Positions 17,322-27,476 of a stretch of DNA of 64,000 bases are shown one piece after another. This DNA comes from Streptomyces roseoverticillatus (GTDB lineage: Bacteria > Actinomycetota > Actinomycetes > Streptomycetales > Streptomycetaceae), in NCBI RefSeq assembly GCF_000719265.1, contig NZ_JOFL01000033.1, positions 1 to 64,000 on the forward strand, read 5' to 3'. The position numbers and the translations under genes are program-made. Each line of letters begins with the position of its first letter. The stretch's first letter is position 1. Under the pieces are notes generated by a model, which saw only the letters and a list, made by a program, of their open reading frames with translations, did no database searches and was not told the DNA's origin.

Positions 17322-18440
17322 GTGAGCAGCACACCCGCACCCCAAGGGCGACCGCCCCTGCACGCGGTGCAAGTGCTGGGCAGCGGGGGAGCCGGCAGCG
17401 GCGCGCACGTGCGGTCGCTGGCGGCCGGCCTGGTGGCGCGCGGCGTGCGGGTCACGGTGTGCGCCCCGCGGTCGACGGGCGAGGGGTACGGGTTCACGGC
17501 CGCGGGCGCGGCCTTCGCTCCGCTGTGGTCCCGGCCGGACGCCCTGGCCGTGGCGGGCATCCGCGCGGCCGGCGCCGGCGCCGACGTCGTGCACGCGCAC
17601 GGCCTGCGCTCCGCCGTCCTCGCGGCCCTGGCGCTGCGCGGCCGCAGCACCCCTCTGGTGGTCACCTGGCACACGACGCGGCCCGCGGAAGGCGCCCGCG
17701 GCAGGTTCGTACGGCTGATGGAACGGCGCGCGGCCCGTGCCGCGGCCGTCGTCCTCGGGGTGACGTCGGAGCTGGTCGACCGGGCCCGGACGCGCGGCGC
17801 GCGGGACGCCCGGCTGGCCCCCGCGGCCGTGCCCGCCCCGCGCCGGGCCGCGGACGACGACGAGGACGAGCCGAAGGACAAGACCCGCGCCGAACTGGGC
17901 GCGGTGGCCCGCCCGTTGCTGGTCACCGCCGGCCGCCTGGAGCCGGGCCAGGGTCACGGCCCGCTGCTGGACGCGGCCCGCGCGTGGCGCGAGCTGGATC
18001 CCGAGCCGCTGCTGATCGTCGCGGGCGAGGGATCCGAGCGCCCGCTGCTGCAGCGCCGCATCGAGGACGAGGGCCTGCCGGTCCGCCTGATCGGCCGGCG
18101 CGACGACGTGCCCGCGCTGCTCGCCACGGCCGACGTCGCGATCATGCCGAGCCGCTGGGAGGCCCGTTCCCTGCTCGCCCAGGAGGCGCTGCACGCGGGC
18201 GTCCCGCTGGTCGCGACGGCGGTCGGCGGCGTCCCGGATCTCGTCGGCGCCGCCGCCGAGCTCGTCCCGTACGGGGATTCCGCCGCCCTCGCCGGGGCGG
18301 TGAGCCGCCTGCTGGCCGATCCCGCCCGCCGCGCCGAGCTCACCGCGGCTGGCCGCGCCCAGGCGGCCACCTGGCCCACGGAGGACGACACGGTCGCCCA
18401 CGTCCTGAGCGTCTACGACGAGCTGGTCACGAGCCGCTAG
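17322..18440 (+). CDS. Glycosyltransferase family 4 (GT-B fold)
   Basis: 372 aa. The N-terminal domain starts with a Gly-rich loop (VLGSGGAGSGAHVRSLAAGL) and the C-terminal domain has LLVTAGRLEPGQGHGPLLDA and the nucleotide-sugar E-x7-E region SLLAQEALHAGVPLVATAVG. GTG 17322 follows AGGA at good distance; earlier in-frame codons only add Arg/Pro-rich sequence. Its neighbour, a WecA-like membrane protein, suggests the acceptor may be a lipid-linked sugar. Confidence 0.85.
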   Translation: MSSTPAPQGRPPLHAVQVLGSGGAGSGAHVRSLAAGLVARGVRVTVCAPRSTGEGYGFTAAGAAFAPLWSRPDALAVAGIRAAGAGADVVHAHGLRSAVLAALALRGRSTPLVVTWHTTRPAEGARGRFVRLMERRAARAAAVVLGVTSELVDRARTRGARDARLAPAAVPAPRRAADDDEDEPKDKTRAELGAVARPLLVTAGRLEPGQGHGPLLDAARAWRELDPEPLLIVAGEGSERPLLQRRIEDEGLPVRLIGRRDDVPALLATADVAIMPSRWEARSLLAQEALHAGVPLVATAVGGVPDLVGAAAELVPYGDSAALAGAVSRLLADPARRAELTAAGRAQAATWPTEDDTVAHVLSVYDELVTSR

Positions 18441-18446
18441 GGGCTG

Positions 18447-19286
18447 CTAACCCCAGTGCGCCGGGCGGCTCAGCCCCGCCGGCAGCTGCGTGCGCGCGTC
18501 GCCCCGCGCCGCGTTGAGCTGCGCCTGGGTGAGGAAGATGCTCCCGGTGAGGTCGGCGCCGCTCAGGTCCGCGTCGCGCAGGTCGGCCCCGAGGAGGTCG
18601 GCCGTCCGCAGGTCCGCGCCGCTCAGGTCGGCGGCGATCAGGTAGGCCCCGCGCAGCTGGGCGCCCCGGAGGTTCGCGCCGCGCAGCCGGGCCCCCATGA
18701 GGTCGGCCCCGCGCCGGTTCTTCTTCTTGCCCGGGACCTGCGCCCGTACGAGCTCGCTGGCGCGCTGCAGGAGTTCGCCGACCTCCTGCCGGCGCACCGC
18801 CACGTTCACTTCGAGGATCGCCTCGGGGCTCTCGTGGGTCTGGCGCTCGACGGCGTCATGGACACGGCGGATCTCGGCGTGCAGCTGCCGGGCGGCCGGC
18901 AGGGCGAGGGCCTCGGCCAGGTACCAGAGCAGCTCGTGCAGCTGCCGCATGACGGGGTAGACGGCGAACATCTGCCGGGCCGTCCCCGGGTCCTGCCGCC
19001 AGTCCCGCCCGCCGAAGGTGACCTGGGAGACCTTCTGTCCCGCGCCCTGGCAGTCGTAGACGGTGCAGCCGGAGTAGCCCTTCTTCCGCAGCGAGGTGTG
19101 GATGCCGCAGCGGAAGTCCTGCCGCAGGTTGCCGCACGGCTTCCCGGCGTTCTTGCTCGCGGCGAAGTCCGCCGAGGCCACGAAGGGCAGCGCGACGCAG
19201 CACAGCGCGAAGCAGCTGCCGCAGTCCGCCCGCAGGTCCTCGCGGTCCGCCACGGCGGCGCCGCCCGCAGCTTCGTTCTTCTTCAT
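18447..19286 (-). CDS. Pentapeptide-repeat protein with a cysteine-rich N-terminal domain
   Basis: 279 aa. The first 90 residues carry a cysteine cluster (DCGSCFALCCVALPF, then CGNLRQDFRCGIH and GYSGCTVYDCQG), probably metal-binding. A helical middle links to a C-terminal pentapeptide quadrilateral helix of about 12 A(D/N)LxG repeats (for example GADLMGARLRGANLRGAQLR). The pentapeptide part may mimic DNA or mediate binding. It ends 6 bp from the convergent glycosyltransferase. GTG 19295 is an alternative start three codons earlier. Confidence 0.85.
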   Translation of the reverse strand: MKKNEAAGGAAVADREDLRADCGSCFALCCVALPFVASADFAASKNAGKPCGNLRQDFRCGIHTSLRKKGYSGCTVYDCQGAGQKVSQVTFGGRDWRQDPGTARQMFAVYPVMRQLHELLWYLAEALALPAARQLHAEIRRVHDAVERQTHESPEAILEVNVAVRRQEVGELLQRASELVRAQVPGKKKNRRGADLMGARLRGANLRGAQLRGAYLIAADLSGADLRTADLLGADLRDADLSGADLTGSIFLTQAQLNAARGDARTQLPAGLSRPAHWG

Positions 19287-19327
19287 CCCGGTCACCGTTC
19301 GAGTAGAGCCCGGTGCATCTGCGCAGG

Positions 19328-20941
19328 TCAAATCCATTCTGTGTGACGTCGGGCGCGCAGTGCCAGGCCCAGCGACAGGACCGTCTCGGGATCCTCCAGA
19401 TCCACGCCCAGCAGCCGCCCGATCCGCGCCAGCCGGTCGTAGAGCGTCTGCCGGTTGAGGTGGAGCTCGCGCGCGGTCTCCGCCTTGCGGCCCGCGTGCG
19501 CGAGGTACGCGGTGAGCGTGGGCAGCAGTGCCGGCCGCGCGGCGGCGTCGTGCGCGATCAGCGGGCCCAGCACCCGGTCGACGAACGCGGCCAGATCGCC
19601 CTGGGAGCGCAGCCGCCACAGCAGGACGTCGACGTCGAGCCGCCGCACGTCGTGCCAGGGCCGGTCCGGCAGCCCCTGGGCCGCGGTCGCCGCCTCGGCC
19701 GCGTGCCGCAGCTCCGCACCCGCCGTCTCCCACGTCGCGGGCGCCCCGGCCACCACGACCGGCGGCGGGAACCCCGCCCGCTCCGCACCCGCCCGCAGCG
19801 CCACCGCCACCCGGCCGGCCACCGCGGCCCGCTCCGCCGCGTCCCGCAGGCCCACCAGCAGCGGGACCCGGCCCTCCGGCAGCCGGACGCCCAGCAGTAC
19901 CGGCGCCCCCACCCCGGCCAGCTCCTCCTGCACCGCGCAGGCCAGCGCCGCCCGGCCCTCCGCCGGCGCCAGATCCGTGGCCGGCCGCATCACCAGCGGC
20001 AGCAGCGGACCGGAACCGGGCCGGAAGCCCAGCACCCGCGCCTGCGCCGGCGCCTCGGCCGCCGCCACCCGGCCCTCGGCCAGATCGGCCAGGAAGTCGC
20101 CGCGCCCGCGCGCCGCCAGCTCCTCCTCCTGCCGGGCCTGCAGCAGCACCACCGCCAGCAGCCCCGCCGTCCGCTCCGCCGCGATCCGGTGCACGGGCGC
20201 CAGCGGCGCGTCCACCGGCAGGACGGCCAGCCGGGCCCGCACGGCACCCGGCCCCGGCCCGTGCCCCGGGACGTCCGTGACCACGGCCCCGGCCGGCCGG
20301 CCCGCCGGCGGCCGCAGCCTCTCCCACACCTGCAGCGGATCCGTGCCGTCCGCCGCGCCCTCCGGCCCCGCCGCGTACAGCAGCCGCCCGTCCGGGGTCT
20401 CCAGGAACACGGGATTGCCCGCGAAGCCCGCGAACAGCCGCAGCACCTCCGGCACCCCGCCGCCGCCCAGCAGCACCTCCGTGCAGCGCCGGTGCACCTC
20501 CTCGGCGCGCCGCAGCAGGGCGTAGTGCTCGTTGACGAGCTCGGTGTGGATCTCCTCCGTCACCGCGACGAACGGCACCTCCCGGTGCAGCTGCACCAGC
20601 GGCAGCCCGCACGAGCGCGCCGCGTCCACCACCGCGGCCGGCAGCGTCGCGAACCGCGCGCCCAGCTCCACGACCAGCGCCGCGATGCCCCGCTCGGCCA
20701 GCCCCCGCACGAAGGCGCGCTGCTCGGCGGGGCGGCTGCCCACCCCCAGGCCCGTCGTCAGCAGGAGCTCGCCGCCCTTCAGCAGGGCCGCGATGTTCGG
20801 GGCCTCGCCCGCGTGCACCCACCGGACGGACCGGCCGAGCCCGTCGTCTCCGGCGAGCACCTCGGGGAGGCCCTTGCGCAGGGCAGGCAGGGCGAGGGCC
20901 CGCGCCACGGTGATGGTGCCCTGCGGGTCGTGCGGTTCCAT
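19328..20941 (-). CDS. PucR family transcriptional regulator
   Basis: 537 aa. The N-terminal PucR domain (TVARALALPALRKGLPEVLA ... RWVHAGEAPNIAALLKGGEL) precedes a GGDEF-like middle and a C-terminal HTH (LLPTLTAYLAHAGRKAETAR, then ELHLNRQTLYDRLARI). Members often control purine or amino-acid catabolism in response to a small molecule. The divergent MFS transporter, 195 bp away, is a plausible target. The ATG is the only sensible start for the family's N-terminus. Confidence 0.9.
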   Translation of the reverse strand: MEPHDPQGTITVARALALPALRKGLPEVLAGDDGLGRSVRWVHAGEAPNIAALLKGGELLLTTGLGVGSRPAEQRAFVRGLAERGIAALVVELGARFATLPAAVVDAARSCGLPLVQLHREVPFVAVTEEIHTELVNEHYALLRRAEEVHRRCTEVLLGGGGVPEVLRLFAGFAGNPVFLETPDGRLLYAAGPEGAADGTDPLQVWERLRPPAGRPAGAVVTDVPGHGPGPGAVRARLAVLPVDAPLAPVHRIAAERTAGLLAVVLLQARQEEELAARGRGDFLADLAEGRVAAAEAPAQARVLGFRPGSGPLLPLVMRPATDLAPAEGRAALACAVQEELAGVGAPVLLGVRLPEGRVPLLVGLRDAAERAAVAGRVAVALRAGAERAGFPPPVVVAGAPATWETAGAELRHAAEAATAAQGLPDRPWHDVRRLDVDVLLWRLRSQGDLAAFVDRVLGPLIAHDAAARPALLPTLTAYLAHAGRKAETARELHLNRQTLYDRLARIGRLLGVDLEDPETVLSLGLALRARRHTEWI

Positions 20942-21136
20942 GGGCCGAACCGTACGGCCGTCCGGCCCGGTTGTCAGACACGGCCTTGCGGCGGACCGGA
21001 ACTGTCCGTCAGGCCGTGGCGGTTGCCCGCCGTCGCGCCGGGGAACCTTTGCCGGGGCAGGCTCCCCGCGCCAGGGCCCGGGGGGCCCTGGAAATCGCCT
21101 TATGCGCGGCCCGCCACCGCCCCTACCCTGGCCCCC

Positions 21137-22429
21137 ATGACTGCAGCCCCCGAGTCCGTCCCCCCTGGCATATCCCCTGACCTGGGCTCTGTCCTGCCAG
21201 ACCGCGCCGCCGTCCAGCGCCGTACGGTCAACGTCCTCATGGCCGCCCAGGTCGTCATCGGCATCGGCATGGGCGCGGTGATCTCCTCCGGGGGCCTGCT
21301 CATCGAGCACCTCACCGGCTCCGAGGCCGCCGCCGGCCTCGCCACCACCCTCGTCACGCTCGGCGCCGCGCTGGTGTCCGTACCGCTCGCCGCCCTCTCC
21401 CGGGCCCGCGGCCGCCGCGCCGGCCTCAGCGCAGGCTGGCTGATCGCCTCCGCGGGAGCGCTGACCGTACTCGCCGGCGCCGCGCTCGGCCGGGCCCCGC
21501 TCGCCCTCTTCGGCCTGCTCCTCCTCGGCGCCGGCACCGCCGCCAACCTCCAGTCGCGCTACGCCGCCACCGACCTCGCCGAGAAGGACGGCCGGGCCCG
21601 TGCGCTCTCCCTCGTCGTCTGGTCGGCGACTGTCGGCGCCGTCCTCGGGCCCAACCTCACCGGGCCCGGAGCCGCCGTCGCCCGCGCCCTCGGGCTCCCC
21701 GAGGCGTCGGGCACCTTCGTCTTCTCCTGCGCGGCGTTCCTCGCCGGCGCGGCCGTGATCCGCGCCCGGCTGCGCCCCGACCCGCTGCTGCTGGCGGCCC
21801 GCCTGGACGCGGCCGCGGCGCCCGCCCGGCAGGCCCGCTTCCTTACCCGAATGAGCGGCGCCCTGCGGCACGTGGCCGCATCACCCTCTGCGCTGACGGG
21901 GCTGACCGCGCTGGTCCTCGGGCATGCCGTGATGGTGTCGGTGATGACGATGACACCAGTCCACCTCGCCCACCACGGAGCCTCGCTCAGCGTCGTCGGC
22001 TTCACCATCAGCCTGCACATCGCAGGCATGTACGCGCTCTCGCCCCTGGTGGGCAAGGCCGCGGACCGGTTCGGGCGGGTACCGGTGATCCTGGCCGGAC
22101 AGGTGGTCTTCGTGGCGGCGACGCTGCTCGCGGGCACGGCGGGCAGCCGGCAGTGGGCGATCGCGGCCGGCCTTTTCCTGCTGGGTGTCGCGTGGTCGTG
22201 CGCGACCGTCGCGGGCTCCACACTGCTGAGCGAGTCGGTGGACGCGGAGCACCGGTCCGAGGTGCAGGGCGCCTCGGACACGCTGATGAACCTGGTGGGG
22301 GCGGCGGGGGGTGCGCTCTCGGGCGCGTTCGTCGCGCTGAGCGGCTACGGCGGCCTCAACGCCGCCGCGGCCGTCCTGGTCGTACCGGTCAGCGCGTGCG
22401 CGCTCTACTTCGCCTTGCGGCGTCGTTAG
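21137..22429 (+). CDS. MFS transporter
   Basis: 430 aa with 12 predicted membrane segments. Motif A-like SRARGRRAGLSAG follows TM2-TM3 and a related KAADRFGRVPV occurs between TM8 and TM9. The substrate is not predictable. It is divergent from the PucR regulator, a common regulator-transporter arrangement. The gene ends 23 bp before repeat locus C. Confidence 0.85.
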   Translation: MTAAPESVPPGISPDLGSVLPDRAAVQRRTVNVLMAAQVVIGIGMGAVISSGGLLIEHLTGSEAAAGLATTLVTLGAALVSVPLAALSRARGRRAGLSAGWLIASAGALTVLAGAALGRAPLALFGLLLLGAGTAANLQSRYAATDLAEKDGRARALSLVVWSATVGAVLGPNLTGPGAAVARALGLPEASGTFVFSCAAFLAGAAVIRARLRPDPLLLAARLDAAAAPARQARFLTRMSGALRHVAASPSALTGLTALVLGHAVMVSVMTMTPVHLAHHGASLSVVGFTISLHIAGMYALSPLVGKAADRFGRVPVILAGQVVFVAATLLAGTAGSRQWAIAAGLFLLGVAWSCATVAGSTLLSESVDAEHRSEVQGASDTLMNLVGAAGGALSGAFVALSGYGGLNAAAAVLVVPVSACALYFALRRR

Positions 22430-22451
22430 CGGCCCGGCCACCGCGGGGTTC

Positions 22452-22670
22452 GGCACCGCCGGGCTGCGACGTCGTGGTTCCTCGCCGCTGCGGCGGAAAG
22501 AAGCGGAAAGAAGCGGAAAGAAAGGGACGGGCAGGCGCCCCTTTCGACCCCCTCGTACGGTCGTACGTGGCTGTTCGCCGCTGCGGCGGAAGACCGGCCC
22601 GCTGCGGCGCAGCACAATCTGATCCCGCCGCCGCGGCGAGCAACCCCCACAGCGCGGGTCCGGCGGAATC
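22452..22670. repeat. Dispersed 46-bp repeat, locus C
   Basis: A minus unit (22452-22497), a second minus inner end (22576-22590, outer part degenerate) and a plus unit (22624-22670, altered outer end). The locus fills the 268-bp space between the convergent MFS and GH15 genes. Inner ends can pair across about 126 bp. A short tandem repeat lies between the units. Confidence 0.75.
22493..22522 (+). repeat. Three exact tandem copies of GCGGAAAGAA
   Basis: Three perfect 10-bp units grow directly from the inner end of the locus C repeat unit (its GCGGA is the start of the first copy). This purine-rich run looks like slippage expansion at the repeat tip. A variable copy number between strains would be expected. 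Confidence 0.8.
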
Positions 22671-22697
22671 GTCACGCACCGTAACCCGTACGTACCG

Positions 22698-24500
22698 CTA
22701 CCCCCCGAACGCGGAGGACGCAGTCAATCGCAGCGCCGTGTCGATCAGCGGGACGTGGCTGAACGCCTGCGGGAAGTTCCCGACCTGCCGTTGCAGCCGG
22801 GGGTCCCACTCCTCCGCCAGCAGCCCCAGGTCGTTCCGCAGCCCCAGCAGCTTTTCGAACAGCTGGCGCGCCTCGTCGACCCGGCCGATCATGGCCAGGT
22901 CGTCCGCGAGCCAGAAGGAACAGGCGAGGAAGGCGCCCTCGTCGCCCGCCAGGCCGTCGACCCCGGCCTCCTCGCCCGCGGTGGGGTAGCGCAGCACGAA
23001 GCCGTCGGGCGTGGACAGCTCCCGCTGGATGGCCTCGATCGTGCCGATGACGCGCTTGTCGTCGGGCGGCAGGAAGCCCATCTGCGGGATGAGCAGCAGG
23101 GAGGCGTCCAGCTCCTTCGACCCGTAGGACTGGGTGAAGGTGTTGCGTTCCTTGTCGTAGCCCTTCTCGCACACGTCCCGGTGGATGTCGTCGCGCAGCT
23201 CGCGCCACCGCTCCAGGGGCCCGTCCACGTCACCGGACTCGATGAGCTTGATGGTGCGGTCGACGGCCACCCAGGCCATCACCTTGGAGTGCACGAAGTG
23301 GCGGCGCGGGCCGCGCACCTCCCAGATGCCCTCGTCGGGTTCGTTCCAGTGGTCCTCGAGGTAGCCGATCAGGCGCAGCTGCAGCACGGAGGCGTAGTCG
23401 TTGCGGGCGAGGCCCGTCATGTGGGCCAGGTGCAGGGCCTCGGTGACCTCGCCGTAGACGTCCAGCTGGAGCTGGTCGGCGGCGCCGTTGCCGACCCGGA
23501 CGGGCGTGGAGTTCTCGTAGCCGGGCAGCCACGGCAGTTCGGCCTCGCCCAGCTCGCGCTCGCCGGCGATGCCGTACATGATCTGCAGGTTCTCGGGGTC
23601 GCCGGCGACCGCGCGCAGCAGCCACTCGCGCCAGGCGCGGGCCTCCTCGCGGTAGCCGGTGCGCAGCAGCGAGGAGAGGGTGATGGCCGCGTCGCGCAGC
23701 CAGGTGTAGCGGTAGTCCCAGTTGCGGACGCCGCCGATCTCCTCCGGCAGGGAGGTCGTGGGGGCGGCGACGATGCCGCCGGTCGGGGCGTACGTGAGCG
23801 CCTTGAGCGTGATCAGCGAGCGGATCACGGCGCCCCGGTAGGGCCCGTGGTACGTACAGTGCTCGACCCACTCGCGCCAGAACTCCTCCGTGGCCGCCAG
23901 CGAGCCCTCCGGGTCCGGCAGGGCGGGCGGCTCGCGGTGCGAGGGCTGCCAGCTGATGGTGAAGGCGACGCGCTCGCCGGGGGAGACGGTGAAGTCGCAG
24001 TAGGTGGTGAGGTCCTTGCCGAAGGTGTCGGCGGTGGTGTCGAACCACACCGAGTCCGGGCCGGCCACGGCCACCGTGCGGTCGCCGACCTTGTGCACCC
24101 AGGGCACGACCCGGCCGTAGGAGAAGCGCATCCGCAGCGCGGAGCGCATCGGCACCCGCCCGCTGACGCCCTCCACGATCCGGATCAGCTGGGGCGCGCC
24201 CTCGCGCGGCGGCATGAAGTCGATGACGCGGACGGTGCCGCGCGGGGTGTCCCACTCGGATTCGAGCACGAGGGAGTCCCCCCGGTACCGGCGGCGGTCG
24301 GCGGGCGGCGGGGCCGCTCCCGACGGGTGCGCGGGGCCGACCCGCCAGAAGCCGTGTTCCTCCGTGCCGAGCAGACCGGCGAACGCGGCATGAGAATCGA
24401 AACGGGGCAGGCACAGCCAGTCGGCCGTGCCGTCCCGGCAGACAAGGGCGGCGGTCTGCATATCGCCGATGAGTGCGTAATCCTCGATACGCCCGGCCAC
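22698..24500 (-). CDS. Glycoside hydrolase family 15 protein (glucoamylase/trehalase type)
   Basis: 600 aa. The N-terminal beta domain (GRIEDYALIGDMQTAALV ... WLCLPRFDS) precedes an (alpha/alpha)6 barrel with the family hallmark NWDYRYTWLRDAA (about residue 257-269) and DQLQLDVYGEVTEALHLA. No signal peptide is visible, so it is probably cytosolic. Related actinobacterial GH15 proteins without a signal act on trehalose or short maltodextrins. GTG 24500 follows GGAG at 7 bases. Homology ends at that start. Confidence 0.88.
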   Translation of the reverse strand: MAGRIEDYALIGDMQTAALVCRDGTADWLCLPRFDSHAAFAGLLGTEEHGFWRVGPAHPSGAAPPPADRRRYRGDSLVLESEWDTPRGTVRVIDFMPPREGAPQLIRIVEGVSGRVPMRSALRMRFSYGRVVPWVHKVGDRTVAVAGPDSVWFDTTADTFGKDLTTYCDFTVSPGERVAFTISWQPSHREPPALPDPEGSLAATEEFWREWVEHCTYHGPYRGAVIRSLITLKALTYAPTGGIVAAPTTSLPEEIGGVRNWDYRYTWLRDAAITLSSLLRTGYREEARAWREWLLRAVAGDPENLQIMYGIAGERELGEAELPWLPGYENSTPVRVGNGAADQLQLDVYGEVTEALHLAHMTGLARNDYASVLQLRLIGYLEDHWNEPDEGIWEVRGPRRHFVHSKVMAWVAVDRTIKLIESGDVDGPLERWRELRDDIHRDVCEKGYDKERNTFTQSYGSKELDASLLLIPQMGFLPPDDKRVIGTIEAIQRELSTPDGFVLRYPTAGEEAGVDGLAGDEGAFLACSFWLADDLAMIGRVDEARQLFEKLLGLRNDLGLLAEEWDPRLQRQVGNFPQAFSHVPLIDTALRLTASSAFGG

Positions 24501-24954
24501 GGTTATCTCCAGTCGAACGGCGCCACATGACCCCGTGGGGGTCCCTCTTGCGGTCAAGCGATCTTTAGACGAGCTCTGTTCCGGAAGGTGCGTCTCCCTG
24601 CGGATACCGACTGCTCCCGGCGGTGGCCGGGGGAGGTGGCTGGGGGAGGGCGGGATGATGCCGTGCCGGCCGGCTCGCTGCATGTGTCCGAGCAGGATAC
24701 GACGCGGAGTTGGTGCGACGCGCGACGGTTGGAGGACGAATCTGAGCCGAATGGGTGGCCTGTGACGCAGCCGCCACGCACCGCCACACAGGGGGCCGGG
24801 ACGCGTCGGCGGAAGCGGCCGGGCCGGGGCGCTGATACCCTGGTACCCCGTGGACCGGTGGGCGCAAGACCCCCCAACCGCAGCGACGGCACCCCCGAAA
24901 ACTCCGGGTGAACGCCGGTACGCACCCTCCACTCGCGACCACGGGAGCCCCCCT
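24501..24954. other. Intergenic region between divergent GH15 and pyrG genes
   Basis: 454 bp without a convincing gene. It contains a 6-bp hairpin (24529-24543) just upstream of GH15 and a GGTGGCCGGGGGAGGTGGC purine-rich run near 24620. A GCGCTGATACCCTGGTACCCC stretch near 24831 could hold a -10-like element for pyrG. I cannot place promoters with confidence. Confidence 0.4.
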
Positions 24955-26604
<1,650 letters not shown>

Positions 26605-26616
26605 CCTATACGGTTG

Positions 26617-26665
26617 ACCGGGGTGAAGGTTTCCGCACGGAGGCCTCCACCCCGGTTTCCGCTTT
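26617..26665 (+). terminator. Hairpin with T-run after pyrG, overlapping the Nudix leader
   Basis: A 9-bp stem (26617-26625 with 26648-26656) plus 3 bp inside a one-base mismatch is followed by TTTCCGCTTTT. It lies 13 bp after the pyrG stop and only 15 bp before the next start codon, so it could attenuate read-through into the Nudix gene. Confidence 0.5.
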
Positions 26666-26679
26666 TCTGGAGGACGTAG

Positions 26680-27306
26680 ATGGGCATCAAGGACACCGCC
26701 GCCGAGTGGCAGGTCAACGCGACCACGACCCCGTTCGTCGGCAACAAGACCAGCGTCCGCACGGACGAGGTGGTGATGCCCGACGGAACGGTCGTCACGC
26801 GCGACTACCAGGTCCACCCGGGCTCGGTCGCCGTCCTCGCCCTGGACGAGGAGGGCCGCGTGCTGGTCCTCAACCAGTACCGCCACCCCATCCGGCAGCG
26901 GCTCTGGGAGATCCCCGCCGGCCTCCTCGACGTGCCCGGCGAGAACCCGCTGCACGCCGCGCAGCGCGAGCTGTACGAGGAGGCCCACGTCAAGGCCGAG
27001 GACTGGCGGGTGCTGACCGACGTCTACACCACGCCCGGCGGCTGCGACGAGGCCGTCCGGATCTTCCTGGCCCGCGAGATCTCCGACGTCGAGGGCGAGC
27101 GCTTCGAGGTGGAGCACGAGGAGCTCGACATGGAGCTCTCCCGGGTGCCGCTCCAGGAGCTGGTGCGGGGCGTCCTCGCGGGCGAGCTGCACAACAACTG
27201 CCTGGTCGTCGGCGTCCTCTCGCTCGCCGCGGCACTGTCGGGCGAGGGCGTGGAGGCCCTGCGGCCGGCGAACGCGGAGTGGCCCGCCCGGCCCTTCGAG
27301 GCGTAG
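26680..27306 (+). CDS. Nudix hydrolase, ADP-ribose pyrophosphatase type
   Basis: 208 aa. The Nudix box runs GLLDVPGENPLHAAQRELYEE followed by AHV. It matches GX5EX7REUXEEXGU except that the late Gly is His, which I believe is usual for actinobacterial members. The upstream VLVLNQYRHPIRQRLWEIPA segment is typical of ADP-ribose/ADP-sugar pyrophosphatases, which are Mg-dependent. A strong TGGAGGA site precedes the ATG. It is 75 bp behind pyrG in the conserved order. Confidence 0.9.
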   Translation: MGIKDTAAEWQVNATTTPFVGNKTSVRTDEVVMPDGTVVTRDYQVHPGSVAVLALDEEGRVLVLNQYRHPIRQRLWEIPAGLLDVPGENPLHAAQRELYEEAHVKAEDWRVLTDVYTTPGGCDEAVRIFLAREISDVEGERFEVEHEELDMELSRVPLQELVRGVLAGELHNNCLVVGVLSLAAALSGEGVEALRPANAEWPARPFEA

Positions 27307-27476
27307 CCGCCTTCCGTCGGGCGGGTTCCGTCCGACGATCATCAGAACCGAATAGGTGATCTTCTGCAGCGGCGGCCGGGACTCCCCGGGGCGCGCCGGG
27401 CCGTGAACTAGGCTCGTCGCGTGCCTGACCGCGGCCGCGGCGGGCTCGTGCGTGGCAGGTGGACGGAGTGTGCCCC

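Noticed and set aside
20985..21055. A further copy of the 46-bp repeat before the MFS gene
   Set aside because: CCGTGGCGGTTGCCCGCCGTCGCGCCGG resembles the core and inner end but lacks the outer end and has several mismatches; it may be chance or an old decayed copy.
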